A stretch of 64,000 bases of DNA from Chitinophaga polysaccharea. Its GTDB lineage: Bacteria; Bacteroidota; Bacteroidia; Chitinophagales; Chitinophagaceae. This document shows positions 26,169 through 35,281 of the stretch, in pieces. Numbering within the stretch: position 1 is the first letter of the stretch; each line of letters starts with the position of its first letter. The stretch lies in assembly GCF_007829335.1 (NCBI RefSeq), contig NZ_VIWO01000001.1:310001-374000 (forward strand), written 5' to 3'. The notes beneath the pieces were generated by a model. It was given only the letters and a program-made list of their open reading frames with translations. It ran no database searches and had not been told where the DNA came from. The translations under genes and the position numbers were made by a program.

Positions 26169-26808
26169 ATCAATAACCGGTTTTTGTTACGCAAAGGAGC
26201 AAGGGAGCATAAGTGCTTTGCGTGAGACATGCAAGTTACGGAAAAACCGGCTGAACTGCCGGTATGGCGCGGGTTTTATCAGAATTAGAATTGATTGAAT
26301 GCCTGCCTCATCTTGTTGCAAAATTTTTAACTGATACCAAAATGAGTTAGTATTTTCCTAAAACAACTTTCCCCTGTACAAAGCCTGTACAAGGGAAAGT
26401 GTAAAGTTAAGACACAAGGCATTAATGCTTAGCAGTCTTATGTTTCATAACGTGGAACTATAAAATCAAACTATTGATCAAATGATTTTGTAATCTTTCA
26501 AACTTATTAAATGGAATTTTTCTACATACGGCAAAAACAACAAAAAAAATTTAGAGCGGACTCGTCTTAGATCCTGGTGATAACTGATGTAAAGTCGTTT
26601 TATAGGATGTGTACATCTTACACAATCTTACTTAAAATTTTGTTAAAAACAAACTTTTTTTTCACGGCCGATAGAAAATTAACAATGCAATTTTCATGCA
26701 GGCATATACCTTTCTAAATCCTTTCTGGAAAAGGATTTCAGCAATACAAATTTTACCATAAATAAAAATTATTTAACAACCCCGTGCTAAAAAAGTACCA
26801 GAAACAGG
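26169..26808. other. 640-bp intergenic region upstream of icmF
   Basis: This region holds the icmF leader with a terminator-like hairpin (26242-26263) and a 14-bp hairpin with one mismatch (26366-26400). There is also a possible minus-strand promoter: TTTG at 26653-26650, 19 nt, TAAGATTG at 26630-26623 (one mismatch to consensus). A transcript of roughly 250 nt between that promoter and the 14-bp hairpin is possible. No open frame in it looks coding, and I see no B12-box sequence of a cobalamin riboswitch. Confidence 0.4.
26242..26263 (-). terminator. Terminator-like hairpin in the icmF leader
   Basis: A 6-bp ACCGGC/GCCGGT stem with a 6-nt loop is followed by TTTTT on the minus strand, 74-95 bp upstream of the icmF start. 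It may be an attenuator or the end of an upstream transcript. Confidence 0.45.
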
Positions 26809-27528
26809 TTAGAAGCCGATGCCCAGGTAGCGCTTCTTGCGCTGGTCGTACTTGTCGAAATTAAACTTGTACAGTTTAGCAGGACGATGAGGCACATCTT
26901 CCTCTTCTTCGTTCAGATCCATCAGTAAATCCATCGACAGGAACTTCTTCCGGAAATTACGCCGGTCGAGTTCCATATCCAGGATAGCCTCGTAGAGGTT
27001 TTGTAGTTCGCGGAGGGAAAACTTACGGGGTAATAAGTTAAAGCCAATAGGTTGTACCAGCACCTGTTGTTTGAGCCGTTCATGGCAGGTATCCAGGATC
27101 TGTTTATGATCGAACGCCATTTCATGCAGGTCTTTTACGCTGTGCCAGTGCAGTTCATTGTTATGCAGCTTCAGTTCCACATGTTCAATGTTGACCAGGG
27201 AGTAATAGGCCACAGTAATGACCCGGCCGGCCGGATGGCGCTGAATAGCGCCAAAGGTTTGTACCTGTTCCATGTACACATCATCCAGTCCTGTACGTTC
27301 TTTTAGCACGCGATAGGCTGCTTCATCCAGCTCCTCATCGGGCCGGACGATATCTCCCAGCAATGACCATTTACCTTTGAATTCTTTGAGGTCAGATTCT
27401 ATCAGTAATACTTTCAGCTCATCATCATTAAACCCGAAAATGACACAATCTACCGAAATAGCTACCTTGAAATAATCCTTAATTTCAACAAGGTGCGTGT
27501 TGATGTTCTTGGTGTACATAGACATCAT
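26809..27528 (-). CDS. Nudix-fold transcriptional regulator (NrtR/AraR type)
   Basis: This 239-residue protein has an N-terminal Nudix domain (about 15-150) and a C-terminal winged helix with basic end (about 160-239). The Nudix box is degenerate: after G-x5-E the REUxEE core reads RVLKER, so two catalytic glutamates are replaced and hydrolysis is unlikely. This pattern is known from NrtR-family regulators, which bind a nucleotide or sugar derivative and repress transcription. The effector is unknown, and no NAD or sugar genes sit beside it. It is divergent from ligA. Confidence 0.82.
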   Translation of the reverse strand: MMSMYTKNINTHLVEIKDYFKVAISVDCVIFGFNDDELKVLLIESDLKEFKGKWSLLGDIVRPDEELDEAAYRVLKERTGLDDVYMEQVQTFGAIQRHPAGRVITVAYYSLVNIEHVELKLHNNELHWHSVKDLHEMAFDHKQILDTCHERLKQQVLVQPIGFNLLPRKFSLRELQNLYEAILDMELDRRNFRKKFLSMDLLMDLNEEEEDVPHRPAKLYKFNFDKYDQRKKRYLGIGF

Positions 27529-27692
27529 AATGAACGTGGAATTACAGCTATTGGTTATTTTAAATAACGTGCGGAATTATAATCAAATGAAAGAAAAAAA
27601 AAGCACATTTAAAACAAAATGGGTCGAATTTTTTGAACAGCTATCCCTATCCTGAAAGATAAGTTTAAATTTACGTTTCAGTATCATACATT

Positions 27693-29801
27693 ATGTACAC
27701 AAAGGAGATAGAAATAACCCTGGCGCAGCTGGCCAAAGACCTGCTAAGCCACTTGCAGCAACAACGGCTGCTCGATTCCGTTGACAATACCCTGGAAGCT
27801 TTACGCCGCGTGATCGCTTACAACGACTGGCGTTATTATGTGCAAAGCGAACCCGTTGTCAGTGACTACGAGTATGACCAGCTATTTGCCTGGTTGAAGA
27901 AACTGGAACAGGAAAATCCACATCTGATCAGCGCCGACTCCCCCACTCAACGGGTAGCCCGGGGTCTTACCAAGGAATTTGTGACGGTGCCCCACCTGGT
28001 ACCTATGCTCAGCCTGGAAAACTCCTACAATGCAGACGACCTGCTCGACTGGGACCGTAAAGCACGGGAAAGCGCAGGCCTCCCCGAAATTGAATATTGT
28101 ATAGAACCCAAATTCGACGGCGCCAGTATCTCCCTGATATATGAAGACGACCGCCTCTCCCGCGGCGCCACCCGTGGCGATGGCGTAGCCGGTGAAGATA
28201 TCACCACCAACATAAAACAGATCCGCTCTATCCCGCTATCGGCCAGCTTCTCAAAATATGGGATTCACCAGATTGAGATCCGCGGGGAAGTGTTGATCAA
28301 TAAAAATACCTTTAAAGCCTTCAATGATAAACGCATTGCCGAAAACCTGCCACCACTGGCTAATCCGCGCAATGCCGCTTCCGGCTCCCTGCGTATGGTG
28401 GATCCTAATGAAGTGGCCAAACGCGGACTGGAAGCATTTCTATATCATATGAGCTACCACACTATGAACCCAGGGCAATCGGAACCCGCCGCGCTGCAAA
28501 CACACAGCGGTACGCTGGAGCTATTGTCAACACTGGGCTTCCGCAGCCCCGCCAAAGAAAAGAAAGTGGTAAAAGGGATACAGGCCGTGATTGATTATTG
28601 CCTTTTCTTTGAAACCGAGCGTGATAATCTCCCCTACGAAATTGATGGTATGGTGATCAAAGTCAATGACTATGATCTACAGGATAAGCTAGGTATGACT
28701 ACCCACCATCCCCGCTGGGCCATTGCTTATAAGTTTAAGGCCCGACAAGCCACCAGTAAGTTGCGTAGCGTGGAATTCCAGGTGGGCAGGACCGGTTCCA
28801 TTACCCCTGTGGCCAAAATTGACCCGGTACCTATTGGCGGCGTTACAGTAGGATCTATCTCTCTTTTTAATGAAGAAGTGATCAAAGAAAAAGACCTGAA
28901 ACTGGGCGACACGGTGCTGGTAGAAAGAGCCGGCGATGTAATCCCTTATATTGTAAAATCAGTAGCTGATCTGAGGGATGGCAGTGAGCGGGAAATTGTA
29001 TTCCCCACCCATTGCCCGGTATGCGGCGATAAGCTGGTAAAACCGGCAGAAGAAAGTGTATGGCGTTGTACCAATATCAACTGTGAAGCACAGGTGGTAG
29101 AGAGAATGATACATTTTGTGAGTAAAGACGCCATGGATATCAAGAGCTTTGGAGAAAGCAATGTGCGCAAATTCTTTGCAGCCGGCCTGATGCATGATAT
29201 TCCCGGTATCTATGAACTCGACTTTGAGAAGATTGGCGCCATGGAAGGATTTGGCAAAAAATCTCTCACCAATCTGCAATCCGCTATAGAACAATCTAAA
29301 AGTCAGCCGCTGCACCGGTTGATATTTGGACTGGGTATACGTTATGTAGGCGAAACCACCGCCAAAACACTGGCCAATGCAGTCACCAATATTATGGACC
29401 TCCAGCATTGGACGGAGGAACAAATACTGGCGCTGGAAGATATAGGACCTAAAGTAGCCGGATCTATCCGTTCATTTTTTGCCAATGCTGATAATATCGC
29501 CATGTTACATCAACTGGCTTCGCTGGGGATTAACATGGAAAATACCAAAAAATCGACAGTGGTATCTGGTAACCTCAACGGGCAAACGTTTTTATTTACC
29601 GGTACCCTTCATAAGCTGAAACGCAGTGAAGCCGAGGAACTGGTAGAGCAGGAAGGTGGTAAAATAGTGAGTGGCGTAAGCAGCAAACTCAATTACCTGG
29701 TAGTAGGCGAAGAAGCGGGCAGCAAACTGGAAAAAGCCAAAAAAATCAATACTATTAAGATACTAACAGAAGACGAGTTTCTCGTTTTGATCAACAAATA
29801 A
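27693..29801 (+). CDS. ligA: NAD-dependent DNA ligase
   Basis: This 702-residue LigA has the full domain order. It comprises the Ia domain (YNDWRYYV, NAD-binding), the adenylation domain with the AMP-accepting lysine in EPKFDGAS (Lys140), the OB fold, a four-cysteine zinc finger (CPVC...CTNINC), helix-hairpin-helix motifs, and a C-terminal BRCT domain (from about 620). It seals nicks in replication and repair. The active-site motif reads KFDG where KIDG or KVDG is common, a conservative change. It heads a short plus-strand unit with tadA. Confidence 0.97.
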   Translation: MYTKEIEITLAQLAKDLLSHLQQQRLLDSVDNTLEALRRVIAYNDWRYYVQSEPVVSDYEYDQLFAWLKKLEQENPHLISADSPTQRVARGLTKEFVTVPHLVPMLSLENSYNADDLLDWDRKARESAGLPEIEYCIEPKFDGASISLIYEDDRLSRGATRGDGVAGEDITTNIKQIRSIPLSASFSKYGIHQIEIRGEVLINKNTFKAFNDKRIAENLPPLANPRNAASGSLRMVDPNEVAKRGLEAFLYHMSYHTMNPGQSEPAALQTHSGTLELLSTLGFRSPAKEKKVVKGIQAVIDYCLFFETERDNLPYEIDGMVIKVNDYDLQDKLGMTTHHPRWAIAYKFKARQATSKLRSVEFQVGRTGSITPVAKIDPVPIGGVTVGSISLFNEEVIKEKDLKLGDTVLVERAGDVIPYIVKSVADLRDGSEREIVFPTHCPVCGDKLVKPAEESVWRCTNINCEAQVVERMIHFVSKDAMDIKSFGESNVRKFFAAGLMHDIPGIYELDFEKIGAMEGFGKKSLTNLQSAIEQSKSQPLHRLIFGLGIRYVGETTAKTLANAVTNIMDLQHWTEEQILALEDIGPKVAGSIRSFFANADNIAMLHQLASLGINMENTKKSTVVSGNLNGQTFLFTGTLHKLKRSEAEELVEQEGGKIVSGVSSKLNYLVVGEEAGSKLEKAKKINTIKILTEDEFLVLINK

Positions 29802-29864
29802 TCATACCTGCAACGCCTGCCGGCAATAACAGGCGTTGCTATTGACAGCTAATGAGCAAGTGAT

Positions 29865-30302
29865 ATGACCGATGAACATTTTATGCGACAGGCCCTGCAG
29901 GAAGCCCGGAAGGCCTTTGAAGACGGGGAAGTTCCCATTGGAGCCGTGGTAGTGATGAACAACCGCATTATTGGCCGTGGATATAATCATGTAGAGCGGT
30001 TGAATGATTGCACTGCCCATGCCGAAATGATAGCCTTGACTGCGGCGTTCAATACACTGGGAAGTAAGTATTTAATGGATGCTACGTTATACGTAACAGT
30101 AGAACCTTGCCTGATGTGTGCGGGCGCACTTTACTGGAGTAAGATTGGCAGGATTGTATATGCAGCAGCAGATGATAAGAACAGCTATCGCCGGGCTACC
30201 GGCGACCGGTCCCCGTTTCATCCTAAAACAAAACTGGAAGCCGGTCCGTGCCGTGAAGAAAGTTTACAGTTGATGAAAACGTTCTTTGAACAAAGGAGAT
30301 AA
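29865..30302 (+). CDS. tadA: tRNA-specific adenosine deaminase TadA
   Basis: This is a 145-residue zinc deaminase of the CDA fold. The catalytic motif HAE (52-54) and PCLMC (81-85, ligands Cys82 and Cys85) are present. It converts A34 of tRNA-Arg(ACG) to inosine. Length and the MCAGAL signature fit TadA; guanine deaminase relatives are the alternative. It lies 63 bp after ligA and converges with the SPFH gene, with only one base between the two stop codons. Confidence 0.88.
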   Translation: MTDEHFMRQALQEARKAFEDGEVPIGAVVVMNNRIIGRGYNHVERLNDCTAHAEMIALTAAFNTLGSKYLMDATLYVTVEPCLMCAGALYWSKIGRIVYAAADDKNSYRRATGDRSPFHPKTKLEAGPCREESLQLMKTFFEQRR

Positions 30303-30303
30303 A

Positions 30304-31233
30304 TTATTTTTTTGCCGCCTCTGTTATTTTATTCAGTCCCATCATCTGTTTCATGGTATGGTCCATCCCTTCGGAAGAGCCATCCAGGAAGATAACGTTG
30401 CCTTTTGAATTTTCTGCAAAATGCTTAATGGCTTCTGTCCACATGGAGAATAAGATAACGGAGGTATCCAGGTTGGCCTGCTGCATCTCTTTGGCGGCCA
30501 TCGTCATACCTTTAGCCACCTCTTCCCGGAACAGGGCCACGCCCATACCACGCAGCTGGGCCGCCTGGCGTTCTGCTTCAGCCGCAATCTTGATAGCATT
30601 ACCATCTGCTTCAGCAGCCTTTGTCTTAGTAATCAGTAATGCCTGTCCTTCGTTTTCTGCCGCAGCTTTCAGGTTATTGGAGGCTACCACCTGGGCCATA
30701 GATTTCATAATCACCTCATCAAAAGTGATATCATTCATTTGCAGATCTAACAGGTGAAAACCCCATTCCTCCAGGGTTTTATCGATCTGTTCTTTTACGT
30801 GTTCCGTAATATCCTTGCGTAATCCCAGCACTTCTGCCTGTCTTTTAGTAGCTACAAATCCACGGATAGAGCCTTCAATCGTGCGTACCAGCGCCTGCAT
30901 GAAACTTCTTTCATCCATGAATTTAAACGCTACATTTTTAAGCGTTTCTTCTTCCTGGTTCCATACTGCATACAGGAGCATGGCCTTAAAATAAACGTTG
31001 GCCTGGTCAATGGTGATGGCCTGGAATTCCAGTTCTACCGACCGGTTCTGAACAGATATTTTCTTGAAGACTTTTTCAATGATGGGTATCTTAAAGTTCA
31101 ATCCGGGAAAAAGCACCCGGTTGTACTTCCCGAAAATAGTGGTGATGGCGATGTTTCCCTGTTGAACGGTAACAAAGCTGGAAAGTATGACTACAGCAGC
31201 CAATACCAACAGAATAATCCAGATAACATTCAT
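30304..31233 (-). CDS. SPFH/Band 7 (stomatin-like) membrane protein
   Basis: I place the start at the ATG giving a clean N-terminal membrane anchor (MNVIWIILLVLAAVVILSSF), ten codons inside the longest frame. A Band 7 domain (about 22-190) and a coiled-coil rich in Ala and Glu (EADGNAIKIAAEAERQAAQLR) follow. Such slipin/HflK-like proteins form membrane rings that organise proteases or lipid domains. No NfeD-type protease partner is adjacent. The C terminus ends with a glycine- and methionine-containing tail. Confidence 0.85.
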   Translation of the reverse strand: MNVIWIILLVLAAVVILSSFVTVQQGNIAITTIFGKYNRVLFPGLNFKIPIIEKVFKKISVQNRSVELEFQAITIDQANVYFKAMLLYAVWNQEEETLKNVAFKFMDERSFMQALVRTIEGSIRGFVATKRQAEVLGLRKDITEHVKEQIDKTLEEWGFHLLDLQMNDITFDEVIMKSMAQVVASNNLKAAAENEGQALLITKTKAAEADGNAIKIAAEAERQAAQLRGMGVALFREEVAKGMTMAAKEMQQANLDTSVILFSMWTEAIKHFAENSKGNVIFLDGSSEGMDHTMKQMMGLNKITEAAKK

Positions 31234-31432
31234 AGAGCGATTGTTTAGGTAGGGTTTAAGCACCTAAATATAACAAAATAAAGTCAATGGGGAGGACCGG
31301 CATAGTTTTCCCATCACATACACAGATAGATTTATGTTGTAGCATAAAGAAAGAAGAAAAACAATGGATGAGCCACTGAGCTTAAAAACACAACGAATGA
31401 ATATTACAAAAAGCTTAGTTGGTGCTCTCTTT

Positions 31433-31648
31433 CTATATTCTTTGTCTTCTTCTGAAATATATAAATACGTCGTCCAATTCTATTTGTTTTAACTGATAGG
31501 CCAATCGTGTTCTCAAATCTTCTGTTTCATCTTTTATTCTCCTGTATTGATCTTTCAATACTTCGTAGCGGGCCACAATTTCCTCCGCAGTAGCGGTATC
31601 CTCCAGTTGTAAAATATTAAAGGCTCTTTCCTCGGTTATCATAGTCAT
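31433..31648 (-). CDS. Small helical protein of unknown function
   Basis: This is a 71-residue, highly charged, all-helical protein. The segment FNILQLEDTATAEEIVARYEVLKDQYR resembles helices I-II of a J-domain (LxLxxxATxxEIxxxYxxLxxxYH), but the HPD tripeptide needed to stimulate DnaK is absent. It could be a degenerate J-like adaptor. It stands alone with no clear operon partner. Confidence 0.6.
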   Translation of the reverse strand: MTMITEERAFNILQLEDTATAEEIVARYEVLKDQYRRIKDETEDLRTRLAYQLKQIELDDVFIYFRRRQRI

Positions 31649-31941
31649 AGGGGTATTTCAGCTAGTAATCATATTGGATGTTTAAATAACACATGTAATA
31701 TTTAAATTCAATGCACTAAATTAGTAGAGTTTAAAAGACGAGCAAATACCCAATCTTGGGTATTTTTCGAAAAACGTGATTTTTTTTAGCAAATTTTTAG
31801 CAACTTTCTTCTCATTTTGATCACTGATTACCAATTGAATACAGTTTAGCGATTATAATGCTCTTTTTTGCGGGGCATAGAAGTTAACAAGGGGTAAGCT
31901 GTCACCTTAGTAACAAACAGCACTAATACTTTTTTAGCCGC

Positions 31942-32646
31942 TTATTCAAATCCAATCTTTCGGGCGATGGTAATCAATTCAGAAGTGTTACGGACTTTCA
32001 GTTTCAGGCGGATATTCTTACGATGTGTTTCAACGGTATAACGGCTAAGGTTCAACGAATGGGCAATTTCCTTGTTATTCAGACCTTTCACAGCCATGGC
32101 CAATACATCTTTCTCCCTGGAAGTAAGTTTATTAAACAGGCTTTCATGTTGGCGACGCATGATGGCATTGAGCGCTTCCGACAGTTGTACATTGGTATCA
32201 ATGGCATTGGTCAGATCGAGGAAAGCACAGATGATTTCTACCACCCTGCCATTTTTATCATGGGTAAAAGGCACCTCCAATCCCAATAGCCAGCGGTAAT
32301 CTATCTCTCCTTTTTTCCGTATACGTGCCAGCCCTCCAAACTGCTCTTTGTTATTGAGGAAAGATTGTTGGGCTACCGCCGCCAGTTTAAAATCGTCGGG
32401 GTGCATGATATGCCTGAAAAACTCCATGCCCATCCCGGTCATTTCAGCCGGCGTGAAGCCCACTGTTTCCGCCAGTCTATCGTTACACCAGGTAACGGAT
32501 TTGTTATTGTTATCGTAACTGTAAATCATGGCGGGCACATGATGTAGAATACTTTCCAGCCAATGTATACGATTTTTTAATTGCTCATTTTCCTTTTGTA
32601 AAACATTGAGGGAAAAACTTTGCCCTGTATCCGAGCCTGTCTGCAT
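31942..32646 (-). CDS. PAS-domain LuxR-type transcriptional regulator
   Basis: This regulator has an N-terminal coiled segment, a PAS domain (motif YSYDNNNKSVTWCNDRLAETVGF, then WLLGLEVPF) and a C-terminal LuxR/GerE helix-turn-helix (TSREKDVLAMAVKGLNNKEIAHSL, then TVETHRKNIRLKL). I chose the ATG before QTGSD; a start 11 codons upstream is also open. The PAS domain probably senses a small molecule or redox state. It lies upstream of the superoxide dismutase gene in divergent orientation, so control of sod is possible but not shown. Confidence 0.85.
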   Translation of the reverse strand: MQTGSDTGQSFSLNVLQKENEQLKNRIHWLESILHHVPAMIYSYDNNNKSVTWCNDRLAETVGFTPAEMTGMGMEFFRHIMHPDDFKLAAVAQQSFLNNKEQFGGLARIRKKGEIDYRWLLGLEVPFTHDKNGRVVEIICAFLDLTNAIDTNVQLSEALNAIMRRQHESLFNKLTSREKDVLAMAVKGLNNKEIAHSLNLSRYTVETHRKNIRLKLKVRNTSELITIARKIGFE

Positions 32647-32943
32647 ACTATACGTTTTAAACAAACAATAGGTAAACAACTACCGGGCACGCTAAGATGC
32701 CTTTGTCGCGTCCTGTTAAACCGACTATCTGTAAATTTAAAATAATTTTCAATATGATCAAGGCCGCTTTTCCGGCTCACTCCGGGATTCCGCGCCTTAG
32801 TTGCCCGGTTTTACAACCAGACGCGATTACTTAACCTAAATATCTAAATAAGTAAATAATTAAATGTCTAAATTTTAACGGATTGGCAGTAAATTTGGCG
32901 ACTATCAAGAAATCATATTTTTAAACCCATAAAACTTTGAGTT

Positions 32944-33552
32944 ATGGCATTCACACTTCCGAGCTTACCCTACGCAACTGATGCGTTAGAGCCGAATTTC
33001 GATAAACTGACAATGGAAATTCACCACGGTAAGCACCACCAGGCTTATGTAGATAATCTGAACAAGGCAATTGCAGGTACAGAAAACGAGAACAAATCAT
33101 TAGAAGAACTGGTTGCCAACGCTGGTAAAATCAGCCCGGCAGTAAGAAACAATGGTGGTGGTCACTGGAATCACAGTTTCTTCTGGACCAGCCTCGCTCC
33201 AAACGCGGGCGGCGCTCCAACCGGTAAACTGGCTGATGCTATCAACAGCACCTTTGGTTCTTTCGAAGCCTTCCAGGAAAAATTCAACACCGCCGGCGCT
33301 ACCCGCTTCGGTTCAGGTTGGGCCTGGCTGCTGATAAAAGATGGTAAACTGGAAGTTACTTCCACTCCTAACCAGGACAACCCGCTGATGGATGTAGCTG
33401 AAGTAAAAGGTACTCCTATCCTCGGTGTAGACGTATGGGAACACGCTTACTACCTGAAGTACCAAAACCGCCGTCCGGAATACCTGAAAGCATTCTGGAA
33501 TGTAATTGATTGGAACGCTATCAGCAAACGCTATGAAGCAGCAGCTAAATAG
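32944..33552 (+). CDS. sodA: Superoxide dismutase, Mn-type of the Fe/Mn family
   Basis: This is a 202-residue cytoplasmic enzyme that converts superoxide to hydrogen peroxide and oxygen. Metal ligands are His27, His77, Asp163 and His167 (DVWEHAYY). GGGHWNH around residue 71 and NQDNPL near 143 are features of manganese rather than iron enzymes, though some members are cambialistic. There is no signal peptide. A 64-bp perfect palindrome 8 bp after the stop ends transcription from both sides. Confidence 0.95.
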   Translation: MAFTLPSLPYATDALEPNFDKLTMEIHHGKHHQAYVDNLNKAIAGTENENKSLEELVANAGKISPAVRNNGGGHWNHSFFWTSLAPNAGGAPTGKLADAINSTFGSFEAFQEKFNTAGATRFGSGWAWLLIKDGKLEVTSTPNQDNPLMDVAEVKGTPILGVDVWEHAYYLKYQNRRPEYLKAFWNVIDWNAISKRYEAAAK

Positions 33553-33560
33553 GCATTAAG

Positions 33561-33624
33561 CCAATAGTTATAAATGAAAAGGCCCCGCGTTGCAACGCGG
33601 GGCCTTTTCATTTATAACTATTGG
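33561..33624. terminator. 64-bp perfect palindrome between convergent genes
   Basis: Two 32-bp arms meet at the centre (33592/33593) without a spacer. The core is GC-rich (GGCCCCGCG) with AAAA/TTTT next to it, so both strands give a terminator for sodA and for the oxidoreductase that ends at 33627. Confidence 0.85.
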
Positions 33625-33626
33625 GA

Positions 33627-35018
33627 TTACTTATTTACCAATTTCAGATTTTTAGGATCCCAATGAATGATCTTATTGTCGAAGTAGCTTTCATTACACA
33701 GCAATGCCGGGGCTGCTGCACGGAAGCCAAAAGTAGGATCTTCCGCTACTTTACCACCGGTACGCATGGCATTGAACAAGTTATAGAAGTGGTCAAAGTG
33801 GGCTCCTTTATAGCCTTTCTCTGCCTCGTATTCCATTTTCTCCTGTGGCAATATATCGGCACGGTGATAGGCATACGATTTTCCGGTATTAGATGCAGCC
33901 GCATTGGCAGCCGCTAACGGGTCGTTTTCATCTACGTGTACGCTATTCCGGTATAAGGTTACTTTATCCCATTCTACCGTCATAGATCCTTCGCTACCCA
34001 CCATACGCAGGTAATTGGTTCCGCCGGTACCATCCACAAAATTTACACGGAGCGACAGGTTAAAGGCCGGGTGTATTTCTGTTTCCGGGTAATCGAACAT
34101 GCCCAGCATAACATCCGGTACTTCCCTGCCGTCTTTCCAATAGCGTAAGCCACCGGTAGCCATTATTTTATTGGGACCGAGTGACCCTGTTACCAGGTGC
34201 AGGCTCGAGAACAGGTGTACGAATAAATCGCCGGAAACGCCGGTACCATAGTCGCGGTAATTGCGCCAGCGGAAAAAGCGCAGCGGATCAAAAGCACGCT
34301 TGGGTGCGTTCTTGAGATAAGCCTCCCAATCTACTGTTTTGGTGGAAGCATCTGCCGGAATAGGATATTGCCAGGCGCCGGTAGGCGACATACGTGCCCA
34401 GAAACCCTCTGCATAGTTAAGTTTACCAATGGCGCCATCTTTCAGTAGCTGGCGGGCCTTTTCATTTCCCAGGGAGCTCATCCCCTGGCTGCCTACCTGG
34501 TAAACTACTTTTCCATTGCGTTGCTGCGCTTCCACTACGGCAGGCGCCTCGCTGATATCATGTACCATTGGTTTCTCGCAGTATACCGACTTCCCTTTAT
34601 TCATGGCGGCTACAGAGATATCCTTATGCCAAAAGTCCGGCACCGCAATGATAACGGCATCAATATCTTTACGCTCCAGTATTTCCTGGTAGCTGCGGGT
34701 AGTATAAATGTCATTTCCCCATTTCTTCTTAGCATCCGCCAAACGGCCATCATACAGGTCGCAGGCAGCTACGAGCTTTACACCAGGAACGGTAATGGCG
34801 GTATTTGCATCCGCAGTACCCATTCCCCCCGCACCGATCAATGCTACCTGGATCTGATCATTGGCGCTATATTTTTCCTTCAGGCGGGAAAGTGACTCAA
34901 TATTTCTTTTCTTGTCCGCAGCGGTCAGAATATTAGGCAGCAGGGAGGCTCCTACTACACCTTTTGCAACTTTGCTGATAAAGCTCCGACGGGAAGCTTC
35001 ATTGGAATTTACTGGCAT
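33627..35018 (-). CDS. Exported Gfo/Idh/MocA-family oxidoreductase
   Basis: This 463-residue protein has a twin-arginine signal (RRSFISKVAKGVVGASL), a Rossmann fold with the loop VALIGAGGMGTADA and the family motif CEKPMV. The C-terminal alpha/beta domain contains a long insertion. Tat-exported members of this family are numerous in Bacteroidota and often carry tightly bound NAD(P), acting on periplasmic sugars or glycosides. The substrate is unknown, and no glycan genes flank it. Confidence 0.88.
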   Translation of the reverse strand: MPVNSNEASRRSFISKVAKGVVGASLLPNILTAADKKRNIESLSRLKEKYSANDQIQVALIGAGGMGTADANTAITVPGVKLVAACDLYDGRLADAKKKWGNDIYTTRSYQEILERKDIDAVIIAVPDFWHKDISVAAMNKGKSVYCEKPMVHDISEAPAVVEAQQRNGKVVYQVGSQGMSSLGNEKARQLLKDGAIGKLNYAEGFWARMSPTGAWQYPIPADASTKTVDWEAYLKNAPKRAFDPLRFFRWRNYRDYGTGVSGDLFVHLFSSLHLVTGSLGPNKIMATGGLRYWKDGREVPDVMLGMFDYPETEIHPAFNLSLRVNFVDGTGGTNYLRMVGSEGSMTVEWDKVTLYRNSVHVDENDPLAAANAAASNTGKSYAYHRADILPQEKMEYEAEKGYKGAHFDHFYNLFNAMRTGGKVAEDPTFGFRAAAPALLCNESYFDNKIIHWDPKNLKLVNK

Positions 35019-35180
35019 GATTACCCTTTTAGGTTGAAAAATGATAACGGTTTATTATTCACTGAGATTCTCAAAATAAAAACAATAAACCGGAATTCAT
35101 AATTTAAGGAGAACAGCCTGGTAATTAAATGATGGGAGATAAATAATCATCCAGGGCCGCTACTGGCAGCAAACGTCAAC

Positions 35181-35206
35181 AAAAAAGGCTGGTCAATGGC
35201 CAGCCT
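35181..35206 (-). terminator. Terminator after the S41 peptidase
   Basis: A 7-bp AGGCTGG/CCAGCCT stem with a 7-nt loop is followed by TTTTTTGTTG on the minus strand, about 75 bp past the peptidase stop. Confidence 0.8.
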
Positions 35207-35281
35207 CAATATATGATAACAGGTATCTATTTCGCCTAAAAAGATATTACAACAGCACTTTTCAAAGGTGTATACCATCCA

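Noticed and set aside
26169..26400. Cobalamin riboswitch upstream of icmF
   Set aside because: No B12-box or kissing-loop pattern could be found by eye, and the hairpins present are simple.
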